From: Propionibacteriaceae bacterium
Lineage (GTDB): Bacteria > Actinomycetota > Actinomycetes > Propionibacteriales > Propionibacteriaceae
Direction: 5' to 3'
NCBI GenBank assembly: GCA_031272195.1
Contig: JAISUF010000104.1
Coordinates: forward strand, 1-38,840
Length of the DNA: 38,840 bases
Made by a program: the position numbers and the translations under genes
The notes under the pieces: model-generated
Seen by the model: only the letters and a program-made list of their open reading frames with translations
Database searches by the model: none
What the model was told of the DNA's origin: nothing
Shown here: piece by piece, positions 27,634 through 36,958 of the stretch
Layout of the letters: each line of letters begins with the position of its first letter
Numbering within the stretch: position 1 is the first letter of the stretch

Positions 27634-28680
27634 ATGGCATTGGACCCGACCGCCGAGCTTGGCGACTTGTTGCAGGCGCTGGTCGACATCGAGTCGGTCA
27701 GCGGCGACGAGGGGCGGCTGTGCGACGAGATCGAGCAGGTCTTGCGGGCCTGTCCCCATCTGGGCGTGACCCGCGACCAGGACGCGCTGGTCGCCAAGAC
27801 CGACTTGGGGCGGGCGAACCGTGTCGCGGTGGCGGGCCACATCGACACCGTCCCGGTGGCGGGCAACCTGCCCAGCCGCCGCCAAGGCGGAGTCGTCTAC
27901 GGGCGCGGCAGCGCCGACATGAAGGGCGGGATCGCCGTCATGCTGTCGCTGGCGGCAGCGCTCGACCACCCCAAACACGACGTGACGTGGATCTTCTACG
28001 ACCACGAGGAGGTCGAAGCGGACAAGAACGGCCTGGGACGCCTGTCGCCGGCCGACCTGGCCGCCGACCTGGCCGTCTTGATGGAGCCGACCAACGCCCT
28101 GATCGAGGGCGGCTGCCAGGGCACGCTGCGCTGCGAGATCGAGACCAGGGGCGTGGCCGCCCACTCGGCGCGGGCCTGGCTGGGCCACAACGCCATCCAC
28201 GACGCCTTCGACGTGCTGGCCAGGCTTCACCGCTACCAGCCGCGCGAGGTCGACGTCGAGGGTTTGACGTACCGCGAGGGACTCAACGCGGTCGGCATCA
28301 GCGGCGGCGTGGCGGGCAACGTCATCCCCGACTCCTGCGTCACGACGGTCAATTTCCGCTTCGCCCCCGACCGCGACGAGGCCTCGGCCAAGGATTTTGT
28401 CGAGGAGTTTTTCCCAGGCTACGAGCCGCGTTTCACCGATTTCGCCGCCGGCGCCAAGCCGGGTTTGGACGGCCGGCTGGCGCGCGAGTTCGCCGCCGCC
28501 GTGGGTGGTCCGGTGTCGCCCAAGTTCGGGTGGACGGACGTCGCCCGGTTCTCGGCGATGGGCATTCCGGCCTTGAATTACGGGCCGGGCGATCCGGGAA
28601 AGGCCCACAAGGACGACGAATGCTGCCCGGTGGACCAGTTGGAGGCCTGTCGGCGAGGGTTGGCCGGATACCTGGGATAA
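27634..28680 (+). CDS. dapE: Succinyl-diaminopimelate desuccinylase
   Basis: M20 peptidase family: [67 protein letters not shown]. Confidence 0.95.
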   Translation: MALDPTAELGDLLQALVDIESVSGDEGRLCDEIEQVLRACPHLGVTRDQDALVAKTDLGRANRVAVAGHIDTVPVAGNLPSRRQGGVVYGRGSADMKGGIAVMLSLAAALDHPKHDVTWIFYDHEEVEADKNGLGRLSPADLAADLAVLMEPTNALIEGGCQGTLRCEIETRGVAAHSARAWLGHNAIHDAFDVLARLHRYQPREVDVEGLTYREGLNAVGISGGVAGNVIPDSCVTTVNFRFAPDRDEASAKDFVEEFFPGYEPRFTDFAAGAKPGLDGRLAREFAAAVGGPVSPKFGWTDVARFSAMGIPALNYGPGDPGKAHKDDECCPVDQLEACRRGLAGYLG

Positions 28681-28687
28681 TGGCCGG

Positions 28688-29407
28688 GTGAGCAGACGTG
28701 TGAGCGGGCCTTTCAGCCCCGGCCTCCAAACCACCGCCGACGAGCGCTTCTTGAGCAGCTTGTCCGACACCTCGTGGGTCCATTCCGATCCGTTCCGGGC
28801 GATGCGCATCCAGTCGGAGTTCGTCGACGGCTTCGGCATCCTGGCGGAGGTCGGCCCGGCCATCGGCGTGTTCGGCTCGGCCAGAACCCCGCGCGAGGAT
28901 CCCCGCTACCAGGCGGCCGAGAAGATCGGGGCCGGCTTGGCCAAAGCCGGTTTTGCCACCATCACCGGCGGCGGTCCGGGCATCATGGAGGCGGCCAACA
29001 AGGGGGCCGCGCTTGCCGGGGGCGCGTCGGTCGGCCTGGGCATCGAGCTGCCCTTCGAGCAGGAGATGAACGACTACATCTCGATGGGCGTCAACTTCCG
29101 CTATTTCTTCGTCCGCAAGGTGATGTTCATCAAATACTCGATGGGCTTTGTGGTCATGCCAGGCGGTTTCGGCACGTTCGACGAGGTTTTCGAGGCGTTG
29201 ACGCTGGTGCAGACCTCGAAAGTCCGCTCGTTCCCGATCGTCTTGTTCGGCTCGCGCTTCTGGTCGGGCCTGCTCGACTGGATGGGCGAGGCGATGCTGG
29301 GCGACGCCTACATCGAGGCCCGCGACTTGAAACTGGTCCACCTGACCGACGACCCGGACGAGGCCGTCGAATTGGTGACCACCCTGGCAGTGTCGTCGGA
29401 CAAGTAA
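28688..29407 (+). CDS. LOG-family / TIGR00730 Rossmann-fold protein
   Basis: AIGVFGSARTPREDPRYQAAEKIGAGLAKAGFATITGGGPGIMEAANKGA ... VVMPGGFGTFDEVFEALTLVQT. Confidence 0.93.
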   Translation: MSRRVSGPFSPGLQTTADERFLSSLSDTSWVHSDPFRAMRIQSEFVDGFGILAEVGPAIGVFGSARTPREDPRYQAAEKIGAGLAKAGFATITGGGPGIMEAANKGAALAGGASVGLGIELPFEQEMNDYISMGVNFRYFFVRKVMFIKYSMGFVVMPGGFGTFDEVFEALTLVQTSKVRSFPIVLFGSRFWSGLLDWMGEAMLGDAYIEARDLKLVHLTDDPDEAVELVTTLAVSSDK

Positions 29408-29410
29408 TAT
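29405..29410 (+). promoter_or_regulatory. -10 element of a predicted leaderless promoter for the DivIVA-like gene
   Basis: TAATAT, 6 nt before ATG 29417. Confidence 0.55.
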
Positions 29411-29416
29411 ACGACT

Positions 29417-30904
29417 ATGGAATGGGTCCTTTGGATTCTCGCCGTCGCGATCCTGGGCGTGGGGGCGGCCCTGGCGGCGGGGCGGTTCGGCGAATTGCCC
29501 GACACCGTCCAGGACGTTTACCGCCCCGAGTTGCCCGAGGGCGAGCTGTCTGGCGACGATTTGCGCGAGACCAAGTTCGCCGTCGTGCTGCGCGGTTACG
29601 CGATGGAGCAGGTCGACGAGTTGCTGGCCAGGGTGGCCAAGCAGCTCGACCCCAGCCCCGGCCAGGTCGAGGTGCAGCTGCGCCGCGTCAACGAGCTGCT
29701 CGACCACTCCGAGGCGGTCCGGGAGGACACAGCCTCGCTGCCGATCGTGGGGGATGCCGAGCCGGTCGCTGTTGGCGGCGCAGTCGAAGCCCTGGCCGAC
29801 CAATCGGCTGAGGCGAGCGCGGCCGGCGCCGGCCAGGCGGCGGGCGATGCCGCCAAGGCCGTCACGCCGACGGCGCCCGCGCCGCGCCCGACCTGGGTGA
29901 GGAGCGTCGTCCCGGACCCGGCGGCCGAGCCGGACGAGCCGAAGGGGTCCAGGTTGGCCGACCAGCCGGGCGGGCCGCTGGCCGAGTTGTGGGGCCCCGA
30001 GCCGGCGGCCTCCAGCGCGGCGGACGCCAAGCCGCCGACGGGCGCGGCAGCCGCTGAGACCGCCGCCGCTGCGGCGCCGACTGCGGCGGTTCAGACTTCG
30101 ACCGGCTCGCCAGAAGCCAAGCCGGCTTCGGGCGGCGAGTCCGCCAAGACGCCATCGGCCGACACCTCCGCGCCCGGCCAAGCCTCCGCCGTCGCCGAGG
30201 GCGCTGGCGCGCCAAGACCGGGCCAGCCGGTTGGAGGCGCGTCGCCCGGCGGCCCCGCCTCGTCAGCCGAGTCCTCCGGGACGTCGTCTGGTTCGGGCGT
30301 TGCATCCGCCGCTGGACCGTCCGCCGCCACGCCTCAGCCTTCGCCGGCCCAGTCGCCCGCCGCTCCCGCGCCTTCGGGAACGCCCGCCGAGGCCGCACCG
30401 TCGACCGACGGGTCGGCGTCCCCGTCGTCGGTTGCCACACCCGCCGCGTCGACGACTGCCCCCGAGTCGGCAACGCCCGCGCCGACCCCTGCGGCGTCGC
30501 CGGACGCGGCCGCCATGCCGGGCCACGGCGTGGAATCGCCGAACGGCCAGCCAGGGCTCGCGCCCGCCGCCGCCTCCCCGACATCGGAGCCCGCAGCCCA
30601 GGCCGCCGACACATCCACGGCCCCGTCGGTCCCGGTCGCGCCCGCCAGTGGCGACCAGGCCGCCCCAGCCGCTGCGGGGTCCGCCGCCGAGGGGTCGGCC
30701 GATGGCCCAGGCCAGCCGGGCGAGTCCGCCCAGGGCGACGACGACATGGAATTCCCGGAGATCACGATGGAACAAGTCTTCCCGTCCGACTTCCATCTCA
30801 GGGAGGCCTCGACGATGGACTTGATCGCCCGCCTGGCCGATATGGCGCCCAGCGGCGAGGCCGTCGCCGAGACCGACCCCGAGCAGCCGACCGCCCAAGG
30901 GTAG
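29417..30904 (+). CDS. Membrane-anchored DivIVA-domain-like protein with long Ala/Pro/Ser-rich linker
   Basis: N-terminal TM EWVLWILAVAILGVGAALAAGRF, DivIVA-like KFAVVLRGYAMEQVDELLARVAKQL, long disordered linker, C-terminal MEFPEITMEQVFPSDFHLREASTMDLIARLADM. Confidence 0.8.
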   Translation: MEWVLWILAVAILGVGAALAAGRFGELPDTVQDVYRPELPEGELSGDDLRETKFAVVLRGYAMEQVDELLARVAKQLDPSPGQVEVQLRRVNELLDHSEAVREDTASLPIVGDAEPVAVGGAVEALADQSAEASAAGAGQAAGDAAKAVTPTAPAPRPTWVRSVVPDPAAEPDEPKGSRLADQPGGPLAELWGPEPAASSAADAKPPTGAAAAETAAAAAPTAAVQTSTGSPEAKPASGGESAKTPSADTSAPGQASAVAEGAGAPRPGQPVGGASPGGPASSAESSGTSSGSGVASAAGPSAATPQPSPAQSPAAPAPSGTPAEAAPSTDGSASPSSVATPAASTTAPESATPAPTPAASPDAAAMPGHGVESPNGQPGLAPAAASPTSEPAAQAADTSTAPSVPVAPASGDQAAPAAAGSAAEGSADGPGQPGESAQGDDDMEFPEITMEQVFPSDFHLREASTMDLIARLADMAPSGEAVAETDPEQPTAQG

Positions 30905-30907
30905 GGC

Positions 30908-30987
30908 GGCCGCGCCTGGCCACTGGCGGCCACCCCCGCCATCCGAAGGTCATGACCGTCACGGGTGGCCGCGCCTGGCCACCGGCG
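30908..30987 (+). repeat. 21-bp direct repeat, two copies
   Basis: GGCCGCGCCTGGCCACTGGCG (30908-30928) and GGCCGCGCCTGGCCACCGGCG (30967-30987), 1 mismatch, offset 59 bp. Confidence 0.8.
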
Positions 30988-31147
30988 TTGGCGGGAACGG
31001 CCCAGAAACCGTCGCGAGGCCTGTCCGCGCGTCGGCGTCTTGGCCGCGGGCAGCCGCCTCGACCCCGATGGCCGAGGTCGGCTGGGGAAACGTCGCGCCA
31101 GCGGGCTTGGCAATGCCTGTGTTTGGACTCCGTTGGGCAGGTCGTGA

Positions 31148-31153
31148 GATAAT
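31148..31153 (+). promoter_or_regulatory. Candidate -10 (GATAAT) for the DUF3117 gene
   Basis: GATAAT 45 nt before ATG 31193, TTGGAC at 31123-31128 (19-nt spacer). Confidence 0.4.
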
Positions 31154-31192
31154 TGCCTTTGTTCTAATCCCTTCAAAGCAGCGAGGTGTGCG

Positions 31193-31363
31193 ATGGCAGC
31201 GATGAAACCGCGAACCGGCGATGGCCCTATCGAAGTGGCCAAGGAGGGGCGCATCATCGCTATGCGGATCCCCGCCGAGGGCGGAGGCCGCTTGGTAATC
31301 GAACTCAACGCCGCAGAGGTCGCCGAATTGAAGCAGGCTTTGGAGGACGTCAAGGTCTCCTGA
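31193..31363 (+). CDS. DUF3117 family protein (56 aa; not in ORF track)
   Basis: Translated by hand: MAAMKPRTGDGPIEVAKEGRIIAMRIPAEGGGRLVIELNAAEVAELKQALEDVKVS; typical actinobacterial DUF3117, followed by a terminator. Confidence 0.93.
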   Translation: MAAMKPRTGDGPIEVAKEGRIIAMRIPAEGGGRLVIELNAAEVAELKQALEDVKVS

Positions 31364-31373
31364 TGGGCAAGTC

Positions 31374-31407
31374 GACGAGGGGCGCGGCCAGGGCGCCCCT
31401 CGTCTTT
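31374..31407 (+). terminator. Rho-independent-like terminator after DUF3117
   Basis: Perfect 12-bp stem GACGAGGGGCGC/GCGCCCCTCGTC, followed by TTTGCTT. Confidence 0.85.
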
Positions 31408-31442
31408 GCTTGTGTCGGCCCGCCAGAGAGGCTGGGCCGCCG

Positions 31443-32630
31443 TCAGCGCGACTGGTGCCAGGCGATGGCCGCCTCGTAGACGTCAACCGTCTGACGGGCG
31501 ATCTTCGACCAGGCGAACTCCTCGACGCAGCGCTGGCGTCCCGCCTCGCCGAAGGCGGCGGCCTTGGCCGGGTCGCGCGTCAAGGCGTTGACCCCCTCGG
31601 CGAACTTGGCCTCGAAATCGGCGATGTATGACGGGTCGTCGGCCCGTGCCGGATCGTAGGGCACCAGCGTCCCCGTCACGCCGTCGACGACGACCTCCGG
31701 AATGCCGCCCACAGCGCTGGCCACCACAGCGGTCTGGCAGGCCATCGCCTCCAAATTGACGATGCCCAGCGGCTCGTAGATCGACGGGCAGGCGAAGACG
31801 GTGGCGTGCGACATGACTTGGCGGACCGACGCCCGCGGCAGCATCTCCTGGATCCATGTCACCGGCCGCGACTTCTTCAACTCGGCGAAGGCGTCGTCGA
31901 ATTCGGCGGCGATCTGCGGCGTGTCCGGCGCGCCGGCCAACAGCAGCAACTGGGTGCCGGGGTCGAACTGGGCGGCGGCCCGCACCAGGTGGACCAAACC
32001 CTTCTGGCGCGTGATGCGTCCGACGAAGACGACCAGCGGCGCGTCCAAGTCGACGCCCAGCGCGCCGACGACATCGGTGCCCGGGTCGGGCTTGAACTCG
32101 TCGGTGTCGATGCCGTTGCGAACCACGTGCACCCGCTCGGGGTCCAGCTCGCCGTAGGAGGCCAGGACGTCGGCCCGCATCCCGGAGCTGACCGCGATGA
32201 CCGCCGCGGCGTCCAGGAAGGCCGTCTTCTCCGCCCAGCAGGAGACGCGGTAGCCGCCCTGGAGTTGCTCGGCCTTCCACGGCCGGTGCGGCTCCAGGGA
32301 GTGGGAGGTCACCACATGCGGGACGTCGAGGAACTTCGAGCCGACCAGGCCGGCGAAGTTGGCGTACCAGGTGTGGGAGTGGATGACGTCGGTGTCGGGC
32401 GGGATGGCCGCGGCCATAGCCACGTCGGTGCCGAGCACGCGCAGGGCCGGGTTGGCCCCTTCGGGGAAGGTTTCAGGATGGGAGGTGGCCCCGTCGCGCG
32501 GCTCGCCCATCGCCTGCACATCGACGTGCTCGACGATTTGGCGCAGCTGCGGCACGAGCTGTCCGACGTGGACTCCCGCGCCGCCGTAGATGAACGGGGG
32601 ATACTCCCGGGTCAGAATGGAGACTCGCAT
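31443..32630 (-). CDS. glgA: Actinobacterial GlgA-type glycosyltransferase (glycogen synthase or GlgM)
   Basis: MRVSILTREYPPFIYGGAGVHVGQLVPQLR, VIHSHTWYANFAGLV, VFVGRITRQKGLVHLVRAA, ACPSIYEPLGIVNLEAMAC; divergent from glgC. Confidence 0.92.
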   Translation of the reverse strand: MRVSILTREYPPFIYGGAGVHVGQLVPQLRQIVEHVDVQAMGEPRDGATSHPETFPEGANPALRVLGTDVAMAAAIPPDTDVIHSHTWYANFAGLVGSKFLDVPHVVTSHSLEPHRPWKAEQLQGGYRVSCWAEKTAFLDAAAVIAVSSGMRADVLASYGELDPERVHVVRNGIDTDEFKPDPGTDVVGALGVDLDAPLVVFVGRITRQKGLVHLVRAAAQFDPGTQLLLLAGAPDTPQIAAEFDDAFAELKKSRPVTWIQEMLPRASVRQVMSHATVFACPSIYEPLGIVNLEAMACQTAVVASAVGGIPEVVVDGVTGTLVPYDPARADDPSYIADFEAKFAEGVNALTRDPAKAAAFGEAGRQRCVEEFAWSKIARQTVDVYEAAIAWHQSR

Positions 32631-32636
32631 GACCTG

Positions 32637-32642
32637 ATCGTA
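32637..32642 (-). promoter_or_regulatory. -10 element of a predicted leaderless glgA promoter
   Basis: TACGAT on the minus strand, 6 nt before ATG 32630. Confidence 0.45.
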
Positions 32643-32704
32643 GTGCCTGCCCGGCTTCGGCGTCTTGGGAGCGCGTCCAGTCGGGGCGAAAGTTGCCCAA
32701 TCGG

Positions 32705-32733
32705 TTGTGAGAGGTGGTCAAACGCTCTAGGTT
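32705..32733 (+). promoter_or_regulatory. glgC promoter, predicted leaderless
   Basis: TTGTGA (32705-32710), 17-nt spacer, TAGGTT (32728-32733), ATG 6 nt later at 32740. Confidence 0.6.
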
Positions 32734-32739
32734 GTAAGC

Positions 32740-33963
32740 ATGGAACGACCCACAGTCCTCTCGATGGTTCTCGCTGGAGGGGAGGGCAAGCGGCTCATGC
32801 CACTGACGGCAGACCGGGCCAAGCCGGCCGTCCCCTTCGGCGGCACCTACCGCCTCATCGACTTCGTGTTGTCCAATTTGGTCAACTCCGGCCTGACCCA
32901 GATCTGCGTCTTGACGCAGTACAAGTCGCACTCGCTGGACCGCCACGTGTCGGTGGCCTGGCGGCTGTCGACCATGCTGGGCATGTACGTGACGTCGGTG
33001 CCCGCCCAGCAGCGCACGGGCAAGCAGTGGTACATGGGCTCGGCCGACGCCATCTACCAGTCGATGAACCTGATCAACGACGCCGACCCGGAGTACGTCG
33101 TCGTCTTCGGCGCCGACAACATCTACCGCATGGACATCGCCGCCATGCTGGAGGCCCACATCGACTCGGGCATGGCCTGCACGGTGGCCGGCATCCGCGT
33201 GCCGCGCCACGAGGCGCACGCCTTCGGCATTATCGACGCCGCCGACGACGCCAAGATCCGCGAGTTCTTGGAGAAGCCGGCCGACCCGCCGGGCCTGCCC
33301 GACTCGCCCGAGGAGTCGTTCGCCTCGATGGGCAACTACATCTTCACCCGCAAGGCCTTCGTCGAGGCGCTGCTGGACGACGCCGCCGACATGGAGTCGC
33401 GCCACGACATGGGCGGCAACATCATCCCCGAGTTCGTCAAGTCCGGCCAGGCGCAGGTCTACGACTTCACCAAGAACCGGGTGCCCGGGGCGACCGAGAA
33501 AGACATCAACTACTGGCGCGACGTCGGCACCATCCCCGCCTACCACCACGCCCACATGGATCTGATCTCGGTCGAGCCGGAGTTCAACCTCTACAACTCG
33601 CGCTGGCCGATCTGGACCTCCCAGGAGCAGCAGCCGGGCGCCAAGTTCACCCTGCGCGGCACCGCCGAGGACTCGATTGTCGCCAACGGCTGCGTCATCT
33701 CCGGCGGCGACGTCGACCGGTCGGTGCTCTCGCCCAACGTCCACGTCGAGAAGTGGGCCCGCATCGAGCACTCGGTGATCTTCAACAACTGCCGCATCGG
33801 GCGCAACGCCGTGGTCCACAACACCATCCTGGACAAGAACGTCGTCGTGCCCGACGGCGTCGAGATCGGCCTCAACGCGGAGCACGACCAGGCCCGCGGC
33901 TTCTACGTCGAGCAGGGTGTGACGGTGGTGCCCAAGAACACGGTCGTCCCGAACGCCTGGTAG
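32740..33963 (+). CDS. glgC: Glucose-1-phosphate adenylyltransferase
   Basis: [48 protein letters not shown]-terminal beta-helix repeats. Confidence 0.97.
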   Translation: MERPTVLSMVLAGGEGKRLMPLTADRAKPAVPFGGTYRLIDFVLSNLVNSGLTQICVLTQYKSHSLDRHVSVAWRLSTMLGMYVTSVPAQQRTGKQWYMGSADAIYQSMNLINDADPEYVVVFGADNIYRMDIAAMLEAHIDSGMACTVAGIRVPRHEAHAFGIIDAADDAKIREFLEKPADPPGLPDSPEESFASMGNYIFTRKAFVEALLDDAADMESRHDMGGNIIPEFVKSGQAQVYDFTKNRVPGATEKDINYWRDVGTIPAYHHAHMDLISVEPEFNLYNSRWPIWTSQEQQPGAKFTLRGTAEDSIVANGCVISGGDVDRSVLSPNVHVEKWARIEHSVIFNNCRIGRNAVVHNTILDKNVVVPDGVEIGLNAEHDQARGFYVEQGVTVVPKNTVVPNAW

Positions 33964-33994
33964 CTCCGGGGGTCCGTGCGGCCGCGGCCCGGAC

Positions 33995-34030
33995 GCCGGC
34001 CCCTTCGGCGAGTGACGGGCGGGGGCCGGC
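33995..34030 (+). terminator. Hairpin downstream of glgC (possible terminator)
   Basis: GCCGGCCCC/GGGGCCGGC 9-bp stem; no clear T-tract. Confidence 0.45.
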
Positions 34031-34063
34031 CCGCGCGGCCGATTGGCGGTAGGCTTGGGCAGC

Positions 34064-35848
34064 GTGATTGCCAGACTGTCGACCTATTTCGCGCGCACGC
34101 TGCGCCAAGACCCCGCCGACGCCGAGGTGCCCAGCCACAAGTGGCTGGTCCGGGCCGGCTATGTGCGCCGGGTCTCGCCCGGCCTGTACTCGTGGCTGCC
34201 GCTGGGGCTGCGGGTGATGCGGCGCATCGAGCAGATCGTGCGCGAGGAGATGGACCAGATCGGTTTCGAGGTGCGCTTCCCGGCGCTGCTGCCGCGCGAG
34301 CCCTACGAGCAGACCAACCGCTGGGTCGAGTACGGCCCCAACCTGTTCCGGTTGAAGGACCGCAAGGGCGCCGACTACCTGCTGGGGCCGACCCACGAGG
34401 AGATGTTCACCTTGATGGTCAAGGACTTGTACTCCTCGTACAAGGACCTGCCGCTGATCATCTACCAGATCCAGACCAAGTTCCGCGACGAGGCTCGGCC
34501 ACGGGCCGGGCTGCTGCGCTGCCGCGAGTTCGTCATGAAGGACTCCTACAGCTTCGACGTCGACGACGCCGGTCTGGCCGTCGGCTACGCCAAGCACCGC
34601 GACGCCTACATCAAGATCTTCGACCGGCTGGGATTGGAGTACGTCATCGTCAACGCCATGTCGGGGGCGATGGGCGGTTCGGCCTCGGAGGAGTTCCTGG
34701 CGCTGTGCGACAACGGCGAGGACACCTTCGTGCAGTCCGACGGCGGTTTCGCCGCCAACGCCGAGGCGGTCCGCTTCCCGGTGGCAGCGCCGGTCGACGC
34801 GGCCGGGGTCGGCCCGGTCCAGGTGATCGACACGCCCGGCACGGGCACCATCGCCGAGCTGGTCGAGGCCGTCAACGCCGCCTATCCGCGGGCCGAGGGC
34901 CCGTGGCAGGCCGCCGACACGCTGAAGAACGTCGTCTTCATGCTGACCCATCCCGATGGCGCCAAAGAGCCGCTAGTCGTCGGCTTGCCCGGCGACCGCG
35001 AAGTCGACCTCAAGCGCCTGGCGGCCGCCGTCGACCCGGCCGTTGCCGAGCCGTTCTCGCCGGAGGACTTCGCCGCCCACCCGGCCCTGGTCAAGGGCTA
35101 CATCGGCCCTGTCAAGGTCGCCGACGGTCGAGCCGAGCAGTTCCTGGGCGAGCAGGCCCCGGCCCGTGTGCGCTATCTGACCGATCCGCGCGTCGGCGAG
35201 GGCACCCGCTGGGTGACGGGTGCCAACATCGCCGACAAGCACCAGCTCGATGTTGTCGCCGGGCGTGATTTCACCGCCGACGGCGTCATCGACGTGGCCG
35301 AGATCCGTGAAGGAGACCCGGCCCCCGACGGCTCCGGCCCGCTGCGGCTGGCCCGGGGCATCGAGATCGGCCACATCTTCCAGCTCGGCCGCAAGTACGC
35401 GCAGGCCCTCGGCCTGGAAGTGCTCGACCGCAACGGCAAGCTGGTGACTGTGACGATGGGCTCCTACGGCGTCGGCGTGTCCCGGCTGGTGGCGACCATC
35501 GCCGAGGCGACCTGCGACGACAAGGGCCTGTGCTGGCCGCGCAACGTCGCCCCGTTCGACGTCCACATCGTCATCGCCGGCAAGGGCGACGACCAGGCGC
35601 GGGCCGCCGAGGAGCTGGCCGCCGAGCTGGACCGGTTGGGCGTCGAGGTGTTGTTGGACGACCGCTCGGCCAGTCCCGGCGTCAAGTTCGCCGACGCCGA
35701 GCTGCTGGGCGTGCCGACGATCGTCGTCATCGGCAGGGGACTGGCCGACGGGGTGGTCGAGTTGCGCGACCGCGCCAGCGGCCAGACCGCCAACCTTCCG
35801 GTGGGAGAGGCCGCCGCCCGGATCGCGGCCGTCGCGGGCGGCGACTGA
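34064..35848 (+). CDS. proS: Prolyl-tRNA synthetase (bacterial type)
   Basis: [79 protein letters not shown] 34064 preferred, with TAGGCT 8 nt upstream. Confidence 0.96.
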   Translation: MIARLSTYFARTLRQDPADAEVPSHKWLVRAGYVRRVSPGLYSWLPLGLRVMRRIEQIVREEMDQIGFEVRFPALLPREPYEQTNRWVEYGPNLFRLKDRKGADYLLGPTHEEMFTLMVKDLYSSYKDLPLIIYQIQTKFRDEARPRAGLLRCREFVMKDSYSFDVDDAGLAVGYAKHRDAYIKIFDRLGLEYVIVNAMSGAMGGSASEEFLALCDNGEDTFVQSDGGFAANAEAVRFPVAAPVDAAGVGPVQVIDTPGTGTIAELVEAVNAAYPRAEGPWQAADTLKNVVFMLTHPDGAKEPLVVGLPGDREVDLKRLAAAVDPAVAEPFSPEDFAAHPALVKGYIGPVKVADGRAEQFLGEQAPARVRYLTDPRVGEGTRWVTGANIADKHQLDVVAGRDFTADGVIDVAEIREGDPAPDGSGPLRLARGIEIGHIFQLGRKYAQALGLEVLDRNGKLVTVTMGSYGVGVSRLVATIAEATCDDKGLCWPRNVAPFDVHIVIAGKGDDQARAAEELAAELDRLGVEVLLDDRSASPGVKFADAELLGVPTIVVIGRGLADGVVELRDRASGQTANLPVGEAAARIAAVAGGD

Positions 35849-35978
35849 GGGCCAGCCCGGTTCGCTCTCGGCCAAGCGCCGCGACCGCCGCCATTGTCGG
35901 CCCGGCGCGTCTTGTAATATGCTGGGTGCCAGCCAGTCGGCAAGGTGGACCCCCACCAACTTGGAAGGAAAATTATCA

Positions 35979-36329
35979 ATGAGCGACCAATACAACCCTC
36001 AGGCGGCCCCGCAGGGCTCGAACGACAAGCTGATGTCGATCCTGTCCTACCTCGGCATCCTGTTCATCGTCCCGCTCATCACCGGCGACTACAAGAAGTC
36101 CGAGGTGGTGAAGTTCCACTTGAACCAGGGCATCGTGCTGTTCATTGTGGCCATCGTCGGTTCGATAGTCTGCAGCATCGTGGCCAACATCGTTGGCTTC
36201 CTGTGGTGGCTGGGCTCGGTGTGGAGTCTGTTGATCCTGGTGCTGGTGATCCTCGGCATCGTCAACGCCGCCAACAGCAAGCAGGAGCCGCTGCCGGTCG
36301 TCGGCACGCTGTTCACCGTCATCAAGTGA
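35979..36329 (+). CDS. Small DUF4870-like membrane protein
   Basis: KLMSILSYLGILFIVPLITGDYKKSEVVKFHLNQGIVLFIVAIVGSIV; SD aaggaa; TAATAT at 35915-35920. Confidence 0.75.
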   Translation: MSDQYNPQAAPQGSNDKLMSILSYLGILFIVPLITGDYKKSEVVKFHLNQGIVLFIVAIVGSIVCSIVANIVGFLWWLGSVWSLLILVLVILGIVNAANSKQEPLPVVGTLFTVIK

Positions 36330-36382
36330 GGCTTCGGCGATCATCGTAGAGCGGATGGGCGCAACCGCCCAAGCCGCGCCGG

Positions 36383-36422
36383 GCCCCCGCCACGACGTCC
36401 CTCCCGGACTGGTGGCGGGGGC
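36383..36422 (+). terminator. Strong hairpin before rimP (terminator-like)
   Basis: GCCCCCGCCAC/GTGGCGGGGGC perfect 11-bp stem. Confidence 0.65.
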
Positions 36423-36490
36423 TTCGCGTTGTTGGCGTATCATGGGCCTACAACCGCAGTTGACAATTGCACGGGACAATCGGATCGGGG

Positions 36491-36958
36491 ATGAACATGG
36501 ACTCAGGCCTTATCGAGACTTGGATCTCCCCGGTCGTGGCGGCCAACGGCCTTGAGATCGACCGAATCGAGATCCGGCCCGCCGGTCGGCGCAAACTGGT
36601 CCAGATCTTTCTCGACGGCGACGGCCCCGACGGGCGCGGCCCCTCGCTGGACGAGATCGCCTCGGCGACGGTCCAGCTCTCGCGGCTGCTCGATGAATTG
36701 GTTGCCTCCAACCAGCCCTACACCTTGGAGGTGTCCTCGCGCGGCGTCAGCCGCCCCCTGACGCAGGCCAAGCATTTCCGCCGCAACATCGGTCGGCTGG
36801 TGCGTTTGCAATTGGCCGACGGCGAGGTGACCGGACGCATCGCCGCGGTGGACGAAGACCGGGTGGTGGTGGCCGTCGACGGGCAAGAGCGGGCTTTGGC
36901 GCTGGCGGACATCGCCAAAGCGGTGGTCCAAGTTGAGATGGCGAAGCTGGAGGACTGA
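36491..36958 (+). CDS. rimP: Ribosome maturation factor RimP
   Basis: [34 protein letters not shown]...[28 protein letters not shown]; immediately upstream of nusA. Confidence 0.93.
   Translation: MNMDSGLIETWISPVVAANGLEIDRIEIRPAGRRKLVQIFLDGDGPDGRGPSLDEIASATVQLSRLLDELVASNQPYTLEVSSRGVSRPLTQAKHFRRNIGRLVRLQLADGEVTGRIAAVDEDRVVVAVDGQERALALADIAKAVVQVEMAKLED

Noticed and set aside
28433-30181. 582-aa minus-strand ORF opposite dapE/LOG/DivIVA-like genes
   Set aside because: Spurious antisense frame; no family motifs and it crosses three plus-strand genes.
31806-34052. 748-aa plus-strand ORF spanning glgA (antisense) and glgC (other frame)
   Set aside because: Crosses two clear genes and their divergent promoters; composition is that of a GC-driven spurious frame.
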